Shown piece by piece: positions 1-8,889 of a stretch of DNA of 41,626 bases; positions within the stretch are counted from its first letter, which is position 1; the number at the start of each line of letters is the position of its first letter. Source of the DNA: an uncultured Negativicutes bacterium (lineage in GTDB: Bacteria > Bacillota > Negativicutes > Acidaminococcales > Acidaminococcaceae); contig CAMTOO010000009.1 of assembly GCA_947074185.1 (NCBI GenBank), positions 1-41,626 of the forward strand. The letters are read 5' to 3'. Position numbers and translations under genes: made by a program. Below the pieces are notes generated by a model that was given only the letters and a program-made list of their open reading frames with translations, was not told the DNA's origin and did not search any database.

Positions 1-2
1 TT

Positions 3-176
3 TTTGTTTTTGTGCGTAAGTTTTTTTGTTTGATTACTCTTTTCTCAATGTCAGTACCTCTTATCATGATCTTTTCTAGACTTATTCACTTTTTATTTAT
101 TGTATACATTTTATTATTGCCTAGGAAATATGCTATTAGTAATACCTGTTGGCAAAGTTATGCTTTGGATAGATAA
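3..176 (+). CDS. Possible C-terminal end of a membrane protein (MreD-like?), partial
   Basis: A reading frame with no visible start enters from the left edge and stops at 174-176. Its 57 residues are mostly hydrophobic, with a stretch that could be one or two membrane segments followed by a short polar tail. The next genes encode PBP2 and RodA, and in many bacteria mreD sits directly upstream of them, so the end of MreD is the likeliest identity. This rests on position and hydrophobicity alone, because too little is present to show a family motif. The remaining 59 bases before mrdA hold only its ribosome binding site. Confidence 0.3.
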   Translation, partial: FVFVRKFFCLITLFSMSVPLIMIFSRLIHFLFIVYILLLPRKYAISNTCWQSYALDR

Positions 177-235
177 CTGGATTACCAAAGAAGACGGAAA
201 TTATTAGTTAGATATAGGTAGTAGGGGGAAAAACC

Positions 236-2038
236 GTGCTTAATAAGAAGTATGAGGGTAGATTAAAAAGTATATTGATTCTCGCTACTGTTGTATTTCT
301 CATACTATTTGTTCGTATGGCCTATTTACAACTTTTTAGGGGCGATTATTATAATAAACAGGCAGAAGGTAATAGAACTCGTGAAACTAAAATTGTAGCG
401 CCGAGAGGACTACTTTTAGATAGAAAAGGTAGACGTATTGTAGATAGTGCGCCAGGTTTTGCACTATCGCTAAAACGCGGGTTTAAATATAATGAGGATA
501 TGGTTGCAATCTTAAGTGGGATTACTCATATCCCAGAAGAGCAAATTAGAAACCGTATTAAAAACGCTGGTGCTGGTTATGAAGCAATTCGTATTAAAAG
601 TAATTTGTCTCAAGAAGAATTAGTGCAATTTGAAGAACGTCGCAAAGATTTACCAGGTGTTTCTTTAGAAATGCAACCTTTGCGTAGATATATTAATAAC
701 GAACTTGCTGTACATGCTTTAGGTTATGTAGGGGAAGTTAGTGAGTATGATATTGAAAATGGCAGATTTAAAGGCATGGCACCAGGCAGTATTGTAGGGA
801 AGACTGGTGTAGAAAAAGCTTATGATGATATTTTGCGTGGCGAAGATGGCAAAATTTTTGAAGAAGTAGATGCTAGTGGTAAAGTTATTCAAGCACTTAA
901 TACGGTTTATCCTATTGCGGGTAAAGATTTAGTGCTAACAATAGATTTAGATTTACAAGAGACTTTAGAAAAAGCGGTAGATGAAGGCTTGAAAAGTTAC
1001 CGTGATTCTGGTTGGGCACCTAATGCTTATGCGGCAGCGATTGTAGCAATAGATCCAAAAACAGGTGCTATTAGAGCAATGGTTAGTAGACCAGCCTTTA
1101 ATCCTAATTTATTTGTTAAGGGTATTTCCGAAAAAGATTGGGCTGAAATTAATAATAATCCTTTTAATCCAATGGCAGATCGGGTTATTAGTGGTGAATA
1201 TCCACCAGGTTCAACTTTTAAAGTTGTCACAGGAACAGCTGCCTTAGATATGAAAAAAGTATTACCTACTGAACTAGTAAATGATCCAGGTTATCACTGG
1301 ATGATTCCTAGTATGGGTAATGCTGGCGGCAAAGCACTTGGTTTGATTAATTTTCAACAAGCTTTTACTGCTTCAGATAACGTTTATTTTTATGAAATGG
1401 GTAGACGTATTGGTGGTAAAGGGCTAGAAGATTATTCAACAAAATATGGCTTTGGAGCACCTAGCGGTATTGAGATTGACGGGGAAAATCTAGGTATGGT
1501 TCCTTCTCCTAAGAATAAAGAGAAATACTATGATTCAGAATGGACTGTAGGTGATACCTTTAATGCTGCAATTGGTCAAGGTATAACACTTGCTACTCCT
1601 ATTCAATTAGCACAAATGCTTTCTACAATTGCAAATAATGGTGTAAGACATAAACCATATTTAGTAGAACAAGCATTAAATTTAGATGGAACTGTTTTTA
1701 AAAAGCATGAAGAAGATAAAGGCACAGTTTCTGGTATATCTCAAGAAACTTTAAATATCCTTAAAGAAGGACTAAGAGGTGTAACAAAACCAGGAGGAAC
1801 AGCATCTTATTTTGCGGCTCTACCTAAAGCGGTAGGGGCAAAAACAGGTACTGCAGAAAATCCTCATGGGCAAGATCATGGTGTTTTTGTTGCTTATGGT
1901 CCTATAGATAATCCTGAACTTGCTATTGCAGCAGTTGTTGAGCAAGGTGGCTATGGTTCTGTTTCAGCAGGGCCAATAGCTTATAAAGTATTTGAAAAAT
2001 TATTTGAGCAAGATAAGGTGGCCAAGGAAGGGAAGTAG
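236..2038 (+). CDS. mrdA: Penicillin-binding protein 2 (elongasome transpeptidase)
   Basis: Class B penicillin-binding protein that cross-links peptidoglycan during lateral wall growth, as partner of RodA. The 600 residues give a short cytoplasmic N-terminus, one membrane anchor at about residues 13-34, a dimerisation/pedestal domain, and a transpeptidase domain. All three active-site motifs are present: the STFK nucleophile at S326, SDN at about 380-382, and KTG at about 536-538. Translation starts at GTG, preceded by the purine-rich site AGGGGGAA. rodA follows after one base, so the two are surely cotranscribed. The length is normal for the family and the identification is secure; the symbol pbpA is also used. 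Confidence 0.95.
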   Translation: MLNKKYEGRLKSILILATVVFLILFVRMAYLQLFRGDYYNKQAEGNRTRETKIVAPRGLLLDRKGRRIVDSAPGFALSLKRGFKYNEDMVAILSGITHIPEEQIRNRIKNAGAGYEAIRIKSNLSQEELVQFEERRKDLPGVSLEMQPLRRYINNELAVHALGYVGEVSEYDIENGRFKGMAPGSIVGKTGVEKAYDDILRGEDGKIFEEVDASGKVIQALNTVYPIAGKDLVLTIDLDLQETLEKAVDEGLKSYRDSGWAPNAYAAAIVAIDPKTGAIRAMVSRPAFNPNLFVKGISEKDWAEINNNPFNPMADRVISGEYPPGSTFKVVTGTAALDMKKVLPTELVNDPGYHWMIPSMGNAGGKALGLINFQQAFTASDNVYFYEMGRRIGGKGLEDYSTKYGFGAPSGIEIDGENLGMVPSPKNKEKYYDSEWTVGDTFNAAIGQGITLATPIQLAQMLSTIANNGVRHKPYLVEQALNLDGTVFKKHEEDKGTVSGISQETLNILKEGLRGVTKPGGTASYFAALPKAVGAKTGTAENPHGQDHGVFVAYGPIDNPELAIAAVVEQGGYGSVSAGPIAYKVFEKLFEQDKVAKEGK

Positions 2039-2039
2039 C

Positions 2040-3140
2040 ATGAGAAGATATTTGCGTAATACGGATTGGATATTAGTAAGTGCAGTATTAATGCTATCTG
2101 CTATAGGCATTTTGCTGATTGATAGTGCAACTCATTCCTACTCTCAAGTTACTGGGAGTGGCTGGTATACTAATCGCCAAGCTATATTTCTTGCTGTAAA
2201 TATACTTTTAATAATGGTATCTTTGCAGTTTGATTACAAGCTTTTAAATCGTATTGCGATACCTTTATATGTTATAAATATTCTGCTTTTGGTAGCAGTA
2301 ATGTTTGCAGGAAAAACTATTTTAGGTGCACAAAGATGGCTACAGATTGGACCTATTGCTTTTCAACCAAGTGAGTTTTCGAAAGTAATAATGATAATTT
2401 GCCTAGCAGCATTTTTGGAATCTAAGGCAAAATACTTGCATAGTTTTACTGAGTATTTACCAACCTTTGCTGTTGTATTTATACCGTTTTTCTTAGTTCT
2501 AAAACAACCTGACCTTGGAACAGCGCTAGTATTTATTGCTATTTTATTAGCTATATTATTTGTTTCTGGTTTTAGAATAAAATGGTTAGCTTGGGGTGCA
2601 GCTGGATTTGCTGCGTTAACACCGGTGTTTTGGATGTTCTTAAAAGAATATCAAAAAAATAGAATCAGAGTATTTTTAGATCCAGAAAAAGATCCGTTTG
2701 GGGCTGGGTATCACGTTATTCAATCTAAGATTGCTATCGGTAGCGGGATGTTTTCTGGTAAAGGTTTGTTAAATGGGACTCAAAGTCAGCTTAACTTTTT
2801 GCCGGAGAATCATACAGATTTTATTTTTGCAGTAGCTGGTGAAGAATTTGGATTTATTGGTACTTTTATCATATTGCTTTTATATTTAGTAATTATTTGG
2901 AGAGCGCTTACTATTGCTCTTAATGCAGAAGATGATTTTGGAACTTTACTTGCAGTTGGAATAACGGGTATGTTTATGTTCCATGTAATTGTTAATATAG
3001 GTATGACTACTGGTATCATGCCGGTGACGGGTGTACCACTACCGTTTTTAAGTTATGGGGTAAGTTCGCTAACTGCTAATATGATATTGGTGGGGCTATT
3101 ATTAAACATTAATATGAGACGCAAGCAGTTGCAGTTTTAG
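2040..3140 (+). CDS. rodA: SEDS peptidoglycan glycosyltransferase RodA
   Basis: Polytopic SEDS protein that polymerises lipid II into glycan strands for cell elongation, working with the PBP2 encoded just upstream. The start chosen is the ATG right after the mrdA stop, preceded by AAGGAAGGG; it gives 366 residues, and an earlier in-frame start would lie inside mrdA. Visible family marks are about ten hydrophobic segments, KQPDLGTA in the middle, the LPENHTDFIFAV motif containing the catalytic-type Asp at residue 260, and the C-terminal signature GVPLPFLSYG. It could only be confused with FtsW or SpoVE; adjacency to PBP2 favours RodA. Confidence 0.94.
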   Translation: MRRYLRNTDWILVSAVLMLSAIGILLIDSATHSYSQVTGSGWYTNRQAIFLAVNILLIMVSLQFDYKLLNRIAIPLYVINILLLVAVMFAGKTILGAQRWLQIGPIAFQPSEFSKVIMIICLAAFLESKAKYLHSFTEYLPTFAVVFIPFFLVLKQPDLGTALVFIAILLAILFVSGFRIKWLAWGAAGFAALTPVFWMFLKEYQKNRIRVFLDPEKDPFGAGYHVIQSKIAIGSGMFSGKGLLNGTQSQLNFLPENHTDFIFAVAGEEFGFIGTFIILLLYLVIIWRALTIALNAEDDFGTLLAVGITGMFMFHVIVNIGMTTGIMPVTGVPLPFLSYGVSSLTANMILVGLLLNINMRRKQLQF

Positions 3141-3149
3141 GAGGAAAAG

Positions 3150-5003
3150 ATGAAAAAAGAATTAGGTATTGATATTTTAAATAGCATACAGAAACCGGCT
3201 CGTTATACTGGCGGCGAATTTTCCTCTGTGATTAAAGAAAATGCCACGGTTAGAATGGCACTAGCTTTCCCTGATATCTATGAAGTTGGAATGAGTTATC
3301 TAGGCTTTAAAATTTTATATCATTTAGTAAATAAAATGGATGATGTGGCAGCAGAACGTGTTTATGCACCTTGGGTAGATTTAGAAGAAAAAATGCGTGC
3401 AGAAGATATTGTGCTTTCCACTTTAGAAACTAAGCAAGCTCTTTGTGAATGTGATTTAGTAGGTTTTACTTTGCAGTATGAACTTTCCTATACCAACATT
3501 TTAAATATGCTTGATTTAGGTAAAGTTACTGTGCTCGCAGCAGATCGCAAGGAAGATGAACCGTTTGTTGTGGTGGGTGGTCCTTGTGTATATAATCCAG
3601 AACCATTAGCAGAAGTTTTTGATTTTGCTATTGTTGGTGAAGGTGAAGAAGTTTTAATTGAAGTATTAGAATGTTATAAAAATTGGAAAGTTGCTGGAAA
3701 ACCTGGTGGCAGAAAAGGATTTTTAGAAAAAGTAGTAACAATAAAAGGTATTTACGTGCCTGCTTTCTATGATGTTTCTTACAATGCAGATGGTACTGTG
3801 GCAGAGGTTACTCCTAATAATGCTTTAGCACCAAAAACTGTTGAAAAACGCGTTGTAAAAGATATGAATAGCATTGATTTTCCTACTGCTCCAATAGTTC
3901 CATTTAATGAAATAGTACACGATAGAATCATGCTCGAAGTATTTAGAGGCTGTAGTCGTGGTTGCCGTTTCTGTCATGCTGGTATGGTTTATCGCCCTGT
4001 GCGTGAAAGAAAGCCAGAAGTATTAAAAGAATTGGCTAGAGAACTTGTGAAAAATACAGGCTATAATGAAATCTCTTTGGTTTCCTTAAGTACTGCTGAT
4101 TACTCTTGTCTTGGACCTGTTATTGAAGATATGATTGCAGAGTTCAAAAAAGATAGAGTAAGTGTATCTTTACCAAGTTTGAGAATAGATAGTTTTGACG
4201 TGGAACTTGCCAAAAAAGTGCAAGAAGTTCGCAAAAGTGGTTTGACTTTTGCTCCTGAAGCAGGTAGTCAAAAGATGCGTGACGTTATCAACAAAGGCGT
4301 TACAGAAGAAGATTTAATGAATGCTGTTGGTGCGGCATTTGAATCTGGTTGGAAAAAGGTTAAACTTTACTTTATGATTGGTTTGCCTGAAGAAACCGAC
4401 GAAGATATTTTAGCTATTGCTGATTTAGCTAGAAAAGTTCAATGGAAATATAAAGAAGTTGTGGGCCAAGGTGGCGGTCAAGTAACAGTAAGTGCTTCTG
4501 GTTTTGTACCAAAGCCATACACACCTTTCCAATGGTCAGGGCAAACTGAACTTGAAGAATTAAGAAGAAAGCAATTTTTACTTAAAGATGCATTGAAAAT
4601 GAAAAATGTATCTTTCCAATATCATGATGCACGTACTAGTATCATCGAAGGCGTTTTTGCTCGTGGTGATAGACGTTTAGGAAAAGTTCTTTATGAAGCT
4701 TGGTCTAAAGGTGCGCGTTTTGATGGCTGGATCGAACATTTCTCTTATGATAATTGGTTAGAAGCATTAGCTAGTTGCGGGCTTTCTCAAGAGTTTTATG
4801 CGCAAAGAGAACGTGGTGAAAATGAAGTTTTCCCTTGGGAACATTTAGAACCTGCAATTTCTCGCAAATTCTTGTGGAATGAATACCAAAAAGCATTAGC
4901 TCAAACTTTAACTCATGACTGTAGACACGGTACATGTACTGGTTGCGGTGTGTGTCAGCAATTAGGTGTAGAAGTGGTAGATTGGAGTGAGCAAAAATCA
5001 TGA
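3150..5003 (+). CDS. Radical SAM protein, TIGR03960 type
   Basis: A 617-residue protein of the family found beside DUF2344 proteins in many Firmicutes. Residues 1 to about 200 form a B12-binding-like Rossmann domain, without an obvious cobalamin-binding histidine motif. A radical SAM domain follows, with its iron-sulfur cysteines at C268, C272 and C275 in RGCSRGCRFCH. The C-terminus carries a second cysteine cluster, CTGCGVC, near residue 600. The ribosome binding site AGGAGGAAA fits the ATG. The gene overlaps the next one by four bases (ATGA). Its substrate is not established; the constant company of rng and ribosomal protein genes suggests an RNA or ribosome modification role, which is inference. 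Confidence 0.85.
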   Translation: MKKELGIDILNSIQKPARYTGGEFSSVIKENATVRMALAFPDIYEVGMSYLGFKILYHLVNKMDDVAAERVYAPWVDLEEKMRAEDIVLSTLETKQALCECDLVGFTLQYELSYTNILNMLDLGKVTVLAADRKEDEPFVVVGGPCVYNPEPLAEVFDFAIVGEGEEVLIEVLECYKNWKVAGKPGGRKGFLEKVVTIKGIYVPAFYDVSYNADGTVAEVTPNNALAPKTVEKRVVKDMNSIDFPTAPIVPFNEIVHDRIMLEVFRGCSRGCRFCHAGMVYRPVRERKPEVLKELARELVKNTGYNEISLVSLSTADYSCLGPVIEDMIAEFKKDRVSVSLPSLRIDSFDVELAKKVQEVRKSGLTFAPEAGSQKMRDVINKGVTEEDLMNAVGAAFESGWKKVKLYFMIGLPEETDEDILAIADLARKVQWKYKEVVGQGGGQVTVSASGFVPKPYTPFQWSGQTELEELRRKQFLLKDALKMKNVSFQYHDARTSIIEGVFARGDRRLGKVLYEAWSKGARFDGWIEHFSYDNWLEALASCGLSQEFYAQRERGENEVFPWEHLEPAISRKFLWNEYQKALAQTLTHDCRHGTCTGCGVCQQLGVEVVDWSEQKS

Positions 5004-5707
5004 AACTAAGATTACAAATTACTAAAGATCAAGATATTCGCTTCATTTCTCATTTAGAATATGCACGTACTATTGAAAGAGCTATTAGAAGAGCTGGTTT
5101 ACCAGTTGCTTATTCTGAAGGCTTTAATCCACATATGAAGTTTTCACTAGCATCTGCTCTTGGTGTTGGTGTTGTTAGTAAAGCTGAATTTGTAGAAATT
5201 GAATTAGCTGAGCCAACAAGTCCTTTAGATGCTGCAAATGCTCTAAATGATGCATTGCCAAGAGGTATTCAAGTATTAGCAGTAGATGCTGTAGAAAATA
5301 GTGCAGCAAAATTAATGAGTGTTGCTGGTGGTGCAGAATATGAAATATTCTTACCGTACGATAAAGATATGAGTACTGCTGTAGAAAAGTTTAATGCTGC
5401 TACAGAATTAACTTATGAAAAGGCGGCTCCTAAAGCTCGTAATAAAGTAAAACTCATTGACGTAAAGAAATTTATTCCTGCTATTGGTTTGACTGCAGCT
5501 AATGGAGTAGTGAGACTACATTTTCATTGTAAAATTACGCCAAGTGGAAGCATGAAAGCTGTTGATTTATTAAATACTTTAAATCAGTATTATGCATTAG
5601 AATTACCTATAAATAAGGCGGATGTTAGACGCTTAGATTTATATCGTAGCGATGAAGACGGTCATATATGGCCTATGCTAGATAGTATTTATAAAAGTAC
5701 TAAATAA
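5000..5707 (+). CDS. Radical-SAM-associated protein, TIGR03936/DUF2344
   Basis: A 235-residue protein of the DUF2344 family, which occurs either fused to or immediately after TIGR03960 radical SAM proteins. The N-terminal sequence with FISHLEYARTIERA and the later segment EGFNPHMKFSLASALGVGV are characteristic. There is no catalytic motif I can point to, so it is probably a substrate-binding or scaffolding partner of the upstream enzyme. Start and stop codons overlap (ATGA), which implies translational coupling and fixed stoichiometry. Its molecular function is unknown. Confidence 0.83.
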   Translation: MKLRLQITKDQDIRFISHLEYARTIERAIRRAGLPVAYSEGFNPHMKFSLASALGVGVVSKAEFVEIELAEPTSPLDAANALNDALPRGIQVLAVDAVENSAAKLMSVAGGAEYEIFLPYDKDMSTAVEKFNAATELTYEKAAPKARNKVKLIDVKKFIPAIGLTAANGVVRLHFHCKITPSGSMKAVDLLNTLNQYYALELPINKADVRRLDLYRSDEDGHIWPMLDSIYKSTK

Positions 5708-5725
5708 TTTAAGGAAGGGAAATAT

Positions 5726-7135
5726 ATGTCTACAAAAATTATTATCGGCAGTTCGTCGGACGAGACTCGTATGGGTCTTGTGGAAGACGGAGTATTAAAA
5801 GAATATTTGGTAGAACGGAATATAGAAACTCATTTAGTAGGCAGTATTTTCCTTGGTAAAGTTTCTAATGTGGTTGCTGGTATTCAAGCAGCATTTATCG
5901 ATATTGGCTTAGAAAAAAATGCGTTCTTGTATCTAGGTGAAGAAAACAATATTACAGAAGGTGCTTCTGTGCTAGTTCAAATAGTGAAAGATGCACGAGG
6001 AACTAAAGGTCCTACAGCTGTAAGAGAAATTACTTTGCCAGGTAGATATGTAGTTTTATTTCCAAAAGCAGATTATATTGGTATTTCTCGTAAAATTGGA
6101 AGTCAAGATGAGAGGGACCGGTTAAAAGAAATAGTTAGTAGTTATAAACCTGAAAATATGGGAGTAGTTATTCGAACTGTGGCAGAAGGTGTTGAGGAAG
6201 CAGCATTACGAGAAGATATTAAGCGACTAGTGGATAGCTGGAAAGTTATAGAAGCTAGGCAAAAAGTATCTAAAGCCCCAGCCTTTTTATATCGAGAATT
6301 AGATTTATCAGTGCGTATTGTTCGCGATTATCTAAATGATGATGTTAAAGAAATAATTCTTGATAATAAAAACGTATATATGCGAATAGAGAGTCTACTA
6401 GAGGGCTTTGGTGACATAAATGTTGAAAAAATATCCCTTTACGAGGGTAGTGAAGATGTTTTTTCTAATTTAAAATTAACAGAAGAAATTGCTGCAATTT
6501 CTAATAGAAGAGTAGAGCTTACTAATGGTGGTTATCTCATCATAGATCATACAGAAGCTATGACAGTTATTGATGTTAATAGCGGTAAATATAGTGGTAA
6601 AGAAACTTTGGAAGCTACTATTATGGAAATTAATATTGCGGCAGCAAAAGAGATTGCTAGACAGCTCAGATTGCGTGATATTGGGGGAATTATAGTAGTA
6701 GACTTTATAGATATGCATAGTGATGAGCATCGTAATGAAGTGCTAAGTGTTCTTAAAGAAGCATTTGTAGGGGATAAAATGAAACCGAAAGTGCAAGACA
6801 TTACAGTACTTAATTTAGTGGAAATCACAAGAAAAAAATCTAGACAAAATTTATCAGCAGTATTATATTCTCCTTGCCCTACTTGTCAAGGTAGTGGTAG
6901 AGAACAATCTTCTGAAACTATTGCTTTAGAAATTAAAAGAAGAATTAATACTTTGTTAGTGAAACAAAACACCACTAAAGATATTTTAGTAGTTGCAAAC
7001 CCAATTTTATCTGATTATCTCAAGATGAATGTTGTGAAAGATTGGAATAGAGAAATGCCATGCACTATAACTGTTGAATCTGATCCAACACTACATGTTG
7101 AAACATTCATGATTTTGGATAATACAAGTAGATAA
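5726..7135 (+). CDS. rng: Ribonuclease G/E family endoribonuclease
   Basis: A 469-residue RNase of the E/G family, which cleaves single-stranded AU-rich RNA at 5'-monophosphorylated ends in mRNA turnover and rRNA maturation. An S1 domain at about residues 35-120 is followed by the DNase I-like catalytic domain with metal-binding Asp at D283 (VIDVNSG) and D326 (VVDFIDM), then the zinc-link cysteines C384 and C387 in CPTCQGSGR. It lacks the long RNase E C-terminal scaffold, so it is RNase G-sized. It is preceded by AAGGAAGGG. The neighbourhood radical SAM-DUF2344-rng-rplU-prp-rpmA is widely conserved in Firmicutes. Confidence 0.92.
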   Translation: MSTKIIIGSSSDETRMGLVEDGVLKEYLVERNIETHLVGSIFLGKVSNVVAGIQAAFIDIGLEKNAFLYLGEENNITEGASVLVQIVKDARGTKGPTAVREITLPGRYVVLFPKADYIGISRKIGSQDERDRLKEIVSSYKPENMGVVIRTVAEGVEEAALREDIKRLVDSWKVIEARQKVSKAPAFLYRELDLSVRIVRDYLNDDVKEIILDNKNVYMRIESLLEGFGDINVEKISLYEGSEDVFSNLKLTEEIAAISNRRVELTNGGYLIIDHTEAMTVIDVNSGKYSGKETLEATIMEINIAAAKEIARQLRLRDIGGIIVVDFIDMHSDEHRNEVLSVLKEAFVGDKMKPKVQDITVLNLVEITRKKSRQNLSAVLYSPCPTCQGSGREQSSETIALEIKRRINTLLVKQNTTKDILVVANPILSDYLKMNVVKDWNREMPCTITVESDPTLHVETFMILDNTSR

Positions 7136-7153
7136 AAAGTAGCATTGTTATTA

Positions 7154-7182
7154 TTGACAAAACCCTTTTGTCATGATATATT
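7154..7182 (+). promoter_or_regulatory. Promoter of the L21 operon
   Basis: TTGACA (7154-7159) and TATATT (7177-7182) are separated by exactly 17 bases. The -35 is perfect for a sigma-A promoter. Transcription should begin near 7189, just where the L21 leader starts. Confidence 0.8.
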
Positions 7183-7189
7183 ATTTCAG

Positions 7190-7280
7190 TATGGATATTA
7201 GTGTCCATCTCCGACCGCGCAGAGAGGTTCGTAAATCCCGCAAGGGTACCGTATTTGGCGAGTTTTAGAATAAGGGAGGT
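7190..7280 (+). promoter_or_regulatory. Ribosomal protein L21 leader (autoregulatory RNA)
   Basis: The 5' untranslated region of rplU contains the GC-rich, structured stretch around CCGACCGCGCAGAGAGG and TCCCGCAAGGGTACCG, which resembles the L21 leader class known upstream of rplU in Firmicutes. It stands out sharply from the surrounding AT-rich DNA and lies between a strong promoter and the rplU ribosome binding site GGGAGGT. In the known class it is thought to bind L21 to repress its own operon. Recognition is by context and memory of the motif, not by a covariance search. Confidence 0.75.
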
Positions 7281-7289
7281 GCAAGGAGA

Positions 7290-7601
7290 ATGTACGCAAT
7301 CATTAAAACAGGCGGCAAACAATATCGCGTTAGCGAAGGTGACGTTTTAAACATTGAAAAATTAAATGTTGAAGAAGGTTCTGAAGTAGTTTTCGACGAA
7401 GTTTTGACTGTTGTTGAAGGTAGCGACGTTAAAATTGGTAAACCAGTTGTTGAAGGTGCAAAAGTTACTGCTAAAGTAGTTGAGCACGGTAAAGCAGCTA
7501 AGATTCTTGTTTTCAAATATAAAGCAAAATCTAACTACCGTAAACGTCAAGGTCATCGTCAACCATTCACTACTGTAGAAATCGCTTCTATCAAAGCATA
7601 A
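7290..7601 (+). CDS. rplU: 50S ribosomal protein L21
   Basis: Large-subunit protein L21, 103 residues, the usual bacterial length. It begins [14 protein letters not shown] and ends with the basic RNA-binding segment [13 protein letters not shown], both typical. The ribosome binding site is GGGAGGT nine bases upstream; a second AGGAG immediately adjacent to the ATG is too close to be the main one. First gene of the rplU-prp-rpmA operon. Confidence 0.97.
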   Translation: MYAIIKTGGKQYRVSEGDVLNIEKLNVEEGSEVVFDEVLTVVEGSDVKIGKPVVEGAKVTAKVVEHGKAAKILVFKYKAKSNYRKRQGHRQPFTTVEIASIKA

Positions 7602-7605
7602 GATT

Positions 7606-7944
7606 ATGATTAAGATAGATGTCTATAGAAATGGTGCAGGAAAAATAAATGCATATAAGGTAGCTGGTCATTCGGAGAGTGCTCCGCAGGGCGAAGATAT
7701 CGTATGCGCATGGGTTTCTGCAACGACTCAAATGGCACTTATTGGTTTAGAAGATCATTTGAAATTTCCGGTGAAATATCACACGGATGAAGAAAATGGC
7801 ATTTTAGAAGTAAAGCTCGAGAAAGAGCCTAACGATTTTTCGGAAGCTCTTCTTGGAAGTATGTTATGTACTTTAAAGCAGATTGAAGAAAAATGTTTTA
7901 AATATGTTCAAGTAAAAGAACATGGAGGTGAAAATGATGTTTAA
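7606..7944 (+). CDS. prp: Ribosomal-processing cysteine protease Prp
   Basis: A 112-residue cysteine protease that removes the N-terminal extension of ribosomal protein L27 before ribosome assembly. The catalytic pair is visible: H22 in GHSESA and C34 in EDIVCAWVS, at the same positions as I recall for the characterised Staphylococcus aureus enzyme. It lies between rplU and rpmA as in other Firmicutes. It starts four bases after the rplU stop without a strong ribosome binding site, so coupled translation is likely, and its end overlaps the start of rpmA. Family also called YsxB/DUF464. Confidence 0.93.
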   Translation: MIKIDVYRNGAGKINAYKVAGHSESAPQGEDIVCAWVSATTQMALIGLEDHLKFPVKYHTDEENGILEVKLEKEPNDFSEALLGSMLCTLKQIEEKCFKYVQVKEHGGENDV

Positions 7945-8227
7945 AATTATATTGCAATTACATGCACATAAAAAAGGTACTGGTAGTTCCCACAATGGTC
8001 GTGACTCTAACGCTCAACGTCTAGGAACAAAAGCTCATGACACTCAATTTGTTACTGCTGGTAGCATCATCGTTCGTCAACGTGGAACTAAATTCCATCC
8101 TGGTAAAAACGTAGGCATGGGTAAAGATTACACAATTTTTGCAACTGTTGATGGTCGCGTTAAATTTGAACGCAAAGGCCGCGATGGACGTCAAATCAGT
8201 GTATATCCTGTTGAAGCAGCGATCTAA
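7937..8227 (+). CDS. rpmA: 50S ribosomal protein L27 with Prp-cleavable N-terminus
   Basis: L27 lines the peptidyl-transferase tunnel region of the large subunit. I chose the second ATG of the pair at 7934/7937 because it is best spaced from GGAGGTG; this gives 96 residues beginning [18 protein letters not shown]. The first ten residues match the Firmicute-type extension cut by Prp after the alanine, so mature L27 would begin HKKG. The usual LQLFA is LQLHA here. The body ([36 protein letters not shown]) is typical. Confidence 0.95.
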   Translation: MFKIILQLHAHKKGTGSSHNGRDSNAQRLGTKAHDTQFVTAGSIIVRQRGTKFHPGKNVGMGKDYTIFATVDGRVKFERKGRDGRQISVYPVEAAI

Positions 8228-8238
8228 TAACAAACATG

Positions 8239-8269
8239 AAAAGCCTATCCTTTTGGATAGGCTTTTTTT
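8239..8269 (+). terminator. Terminator after rpmA
   Basis: A perfect 10-bp stem (AAGCCTATCC with GGATAGGCTT) with a TTTT loop runs straight into a run of seven T. It is an intrinsic terminator ending the ribosomal protein operon. Confidence 0.92.
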
Positions 8270-8270
8270 A

Positions 8271-8299
8271 TTGCTTTTAACTCTAGAAAACGGTATAAT
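8271..8299 (+). promoter_or_regulatory. Promoter for the SGNH hydrolase gene
   Basis: TTGCTT (8271-8276) and a perfect TATAAT (8294-8299) are 17 bases apart, directly after the rpmA terminator and 33 bases before the next start codon. Confidence 0.65.
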
Positions 8300-8331
8300 T
8301 TAAGGGTATATAGGTTTTAATGGAGGAGTAT

Positions 8332-8889
8332 ATGAAAAGGATATTTTGTTTTGGTGATTCGCTTATTCAAGGGTTTCCCTATAACTCTGAATATTCATGG
8401 ATTAAAACTGTAGAAAAAGAAACTGGTATACAAATGCTTAATTATGGTGTTTGTGGCGAATGTTGTGATGAAATTTTTTATAGAATGAATCATAATTTTC
8501 GAGCAGATAATTGCACTCATGTCTTGTTTTTTGGTGGTATGAATGACATTATTCAAGGAAAACCATTAAAATTTATTTTAGAGGATTTAACGCAAGTAGT
8601 TGCTTGGAGTAAGGCTCAAGATTATAAATTATGTTTAGTCTTGCCATGGTTTTGTAGTGAAAAAGTGTTAAATAAAGAAATAGAATTAGTACGTACTGGT
8701 ATTTTGGAACAGTTTGGAACTAGTGAATTTATACTAGATTTCGAAAATTGTTTTTCAGAAGGCCTGTCTGAGCGTAGTATATGCTTTTTAGATGGTGTAC
8801 ATCCATCCTCAGAAACTTATACTAGACTAGGAGAGTATGCTGCTCCTATTTTAAAAGAATGGGTAGAAGGAGAAGGAAATGTTAAATAA
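8332..8889 (+). CDS. SGNH/GDSL-family hydrolase
   Basis: A 185-residue esterase/lipase-type hydrolase. The start at 8332 is chosen because GGAGGA lies just before it; an ATG at 8320 overlaps that site. Family blocks are visible: FCFGDSLIQG with the nucleophile Ser in block I, YGVCGEC for the block II glycine, GGMND for block III Asn, and DGVHPS with the Asp and His of block V. There is no signal peptide, so the enzyme should be cytoplasmic. The substrate is unknown; relatives deacetylate or de-esterify small molecules and carbohydrates. Its last 11 bases overlap the following gene. Confidence 0.85.
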   Translation: MKRIFCFGDSLIQGFPYNSEYSWIKTVEKETGIQMLNYGVCGECCDEIFYRMNHNFRADNCTHVLFFGGMNDIIQGKPLKFILEDLTQVVAWSKAQDYKLCLVLPWFCSEKVLNKEIELVRTGILEQFGTSEFILDFENCFSEGLSERSICFLDGVHPSSETYTRLGEYAAPILKEWVEGEGNVK

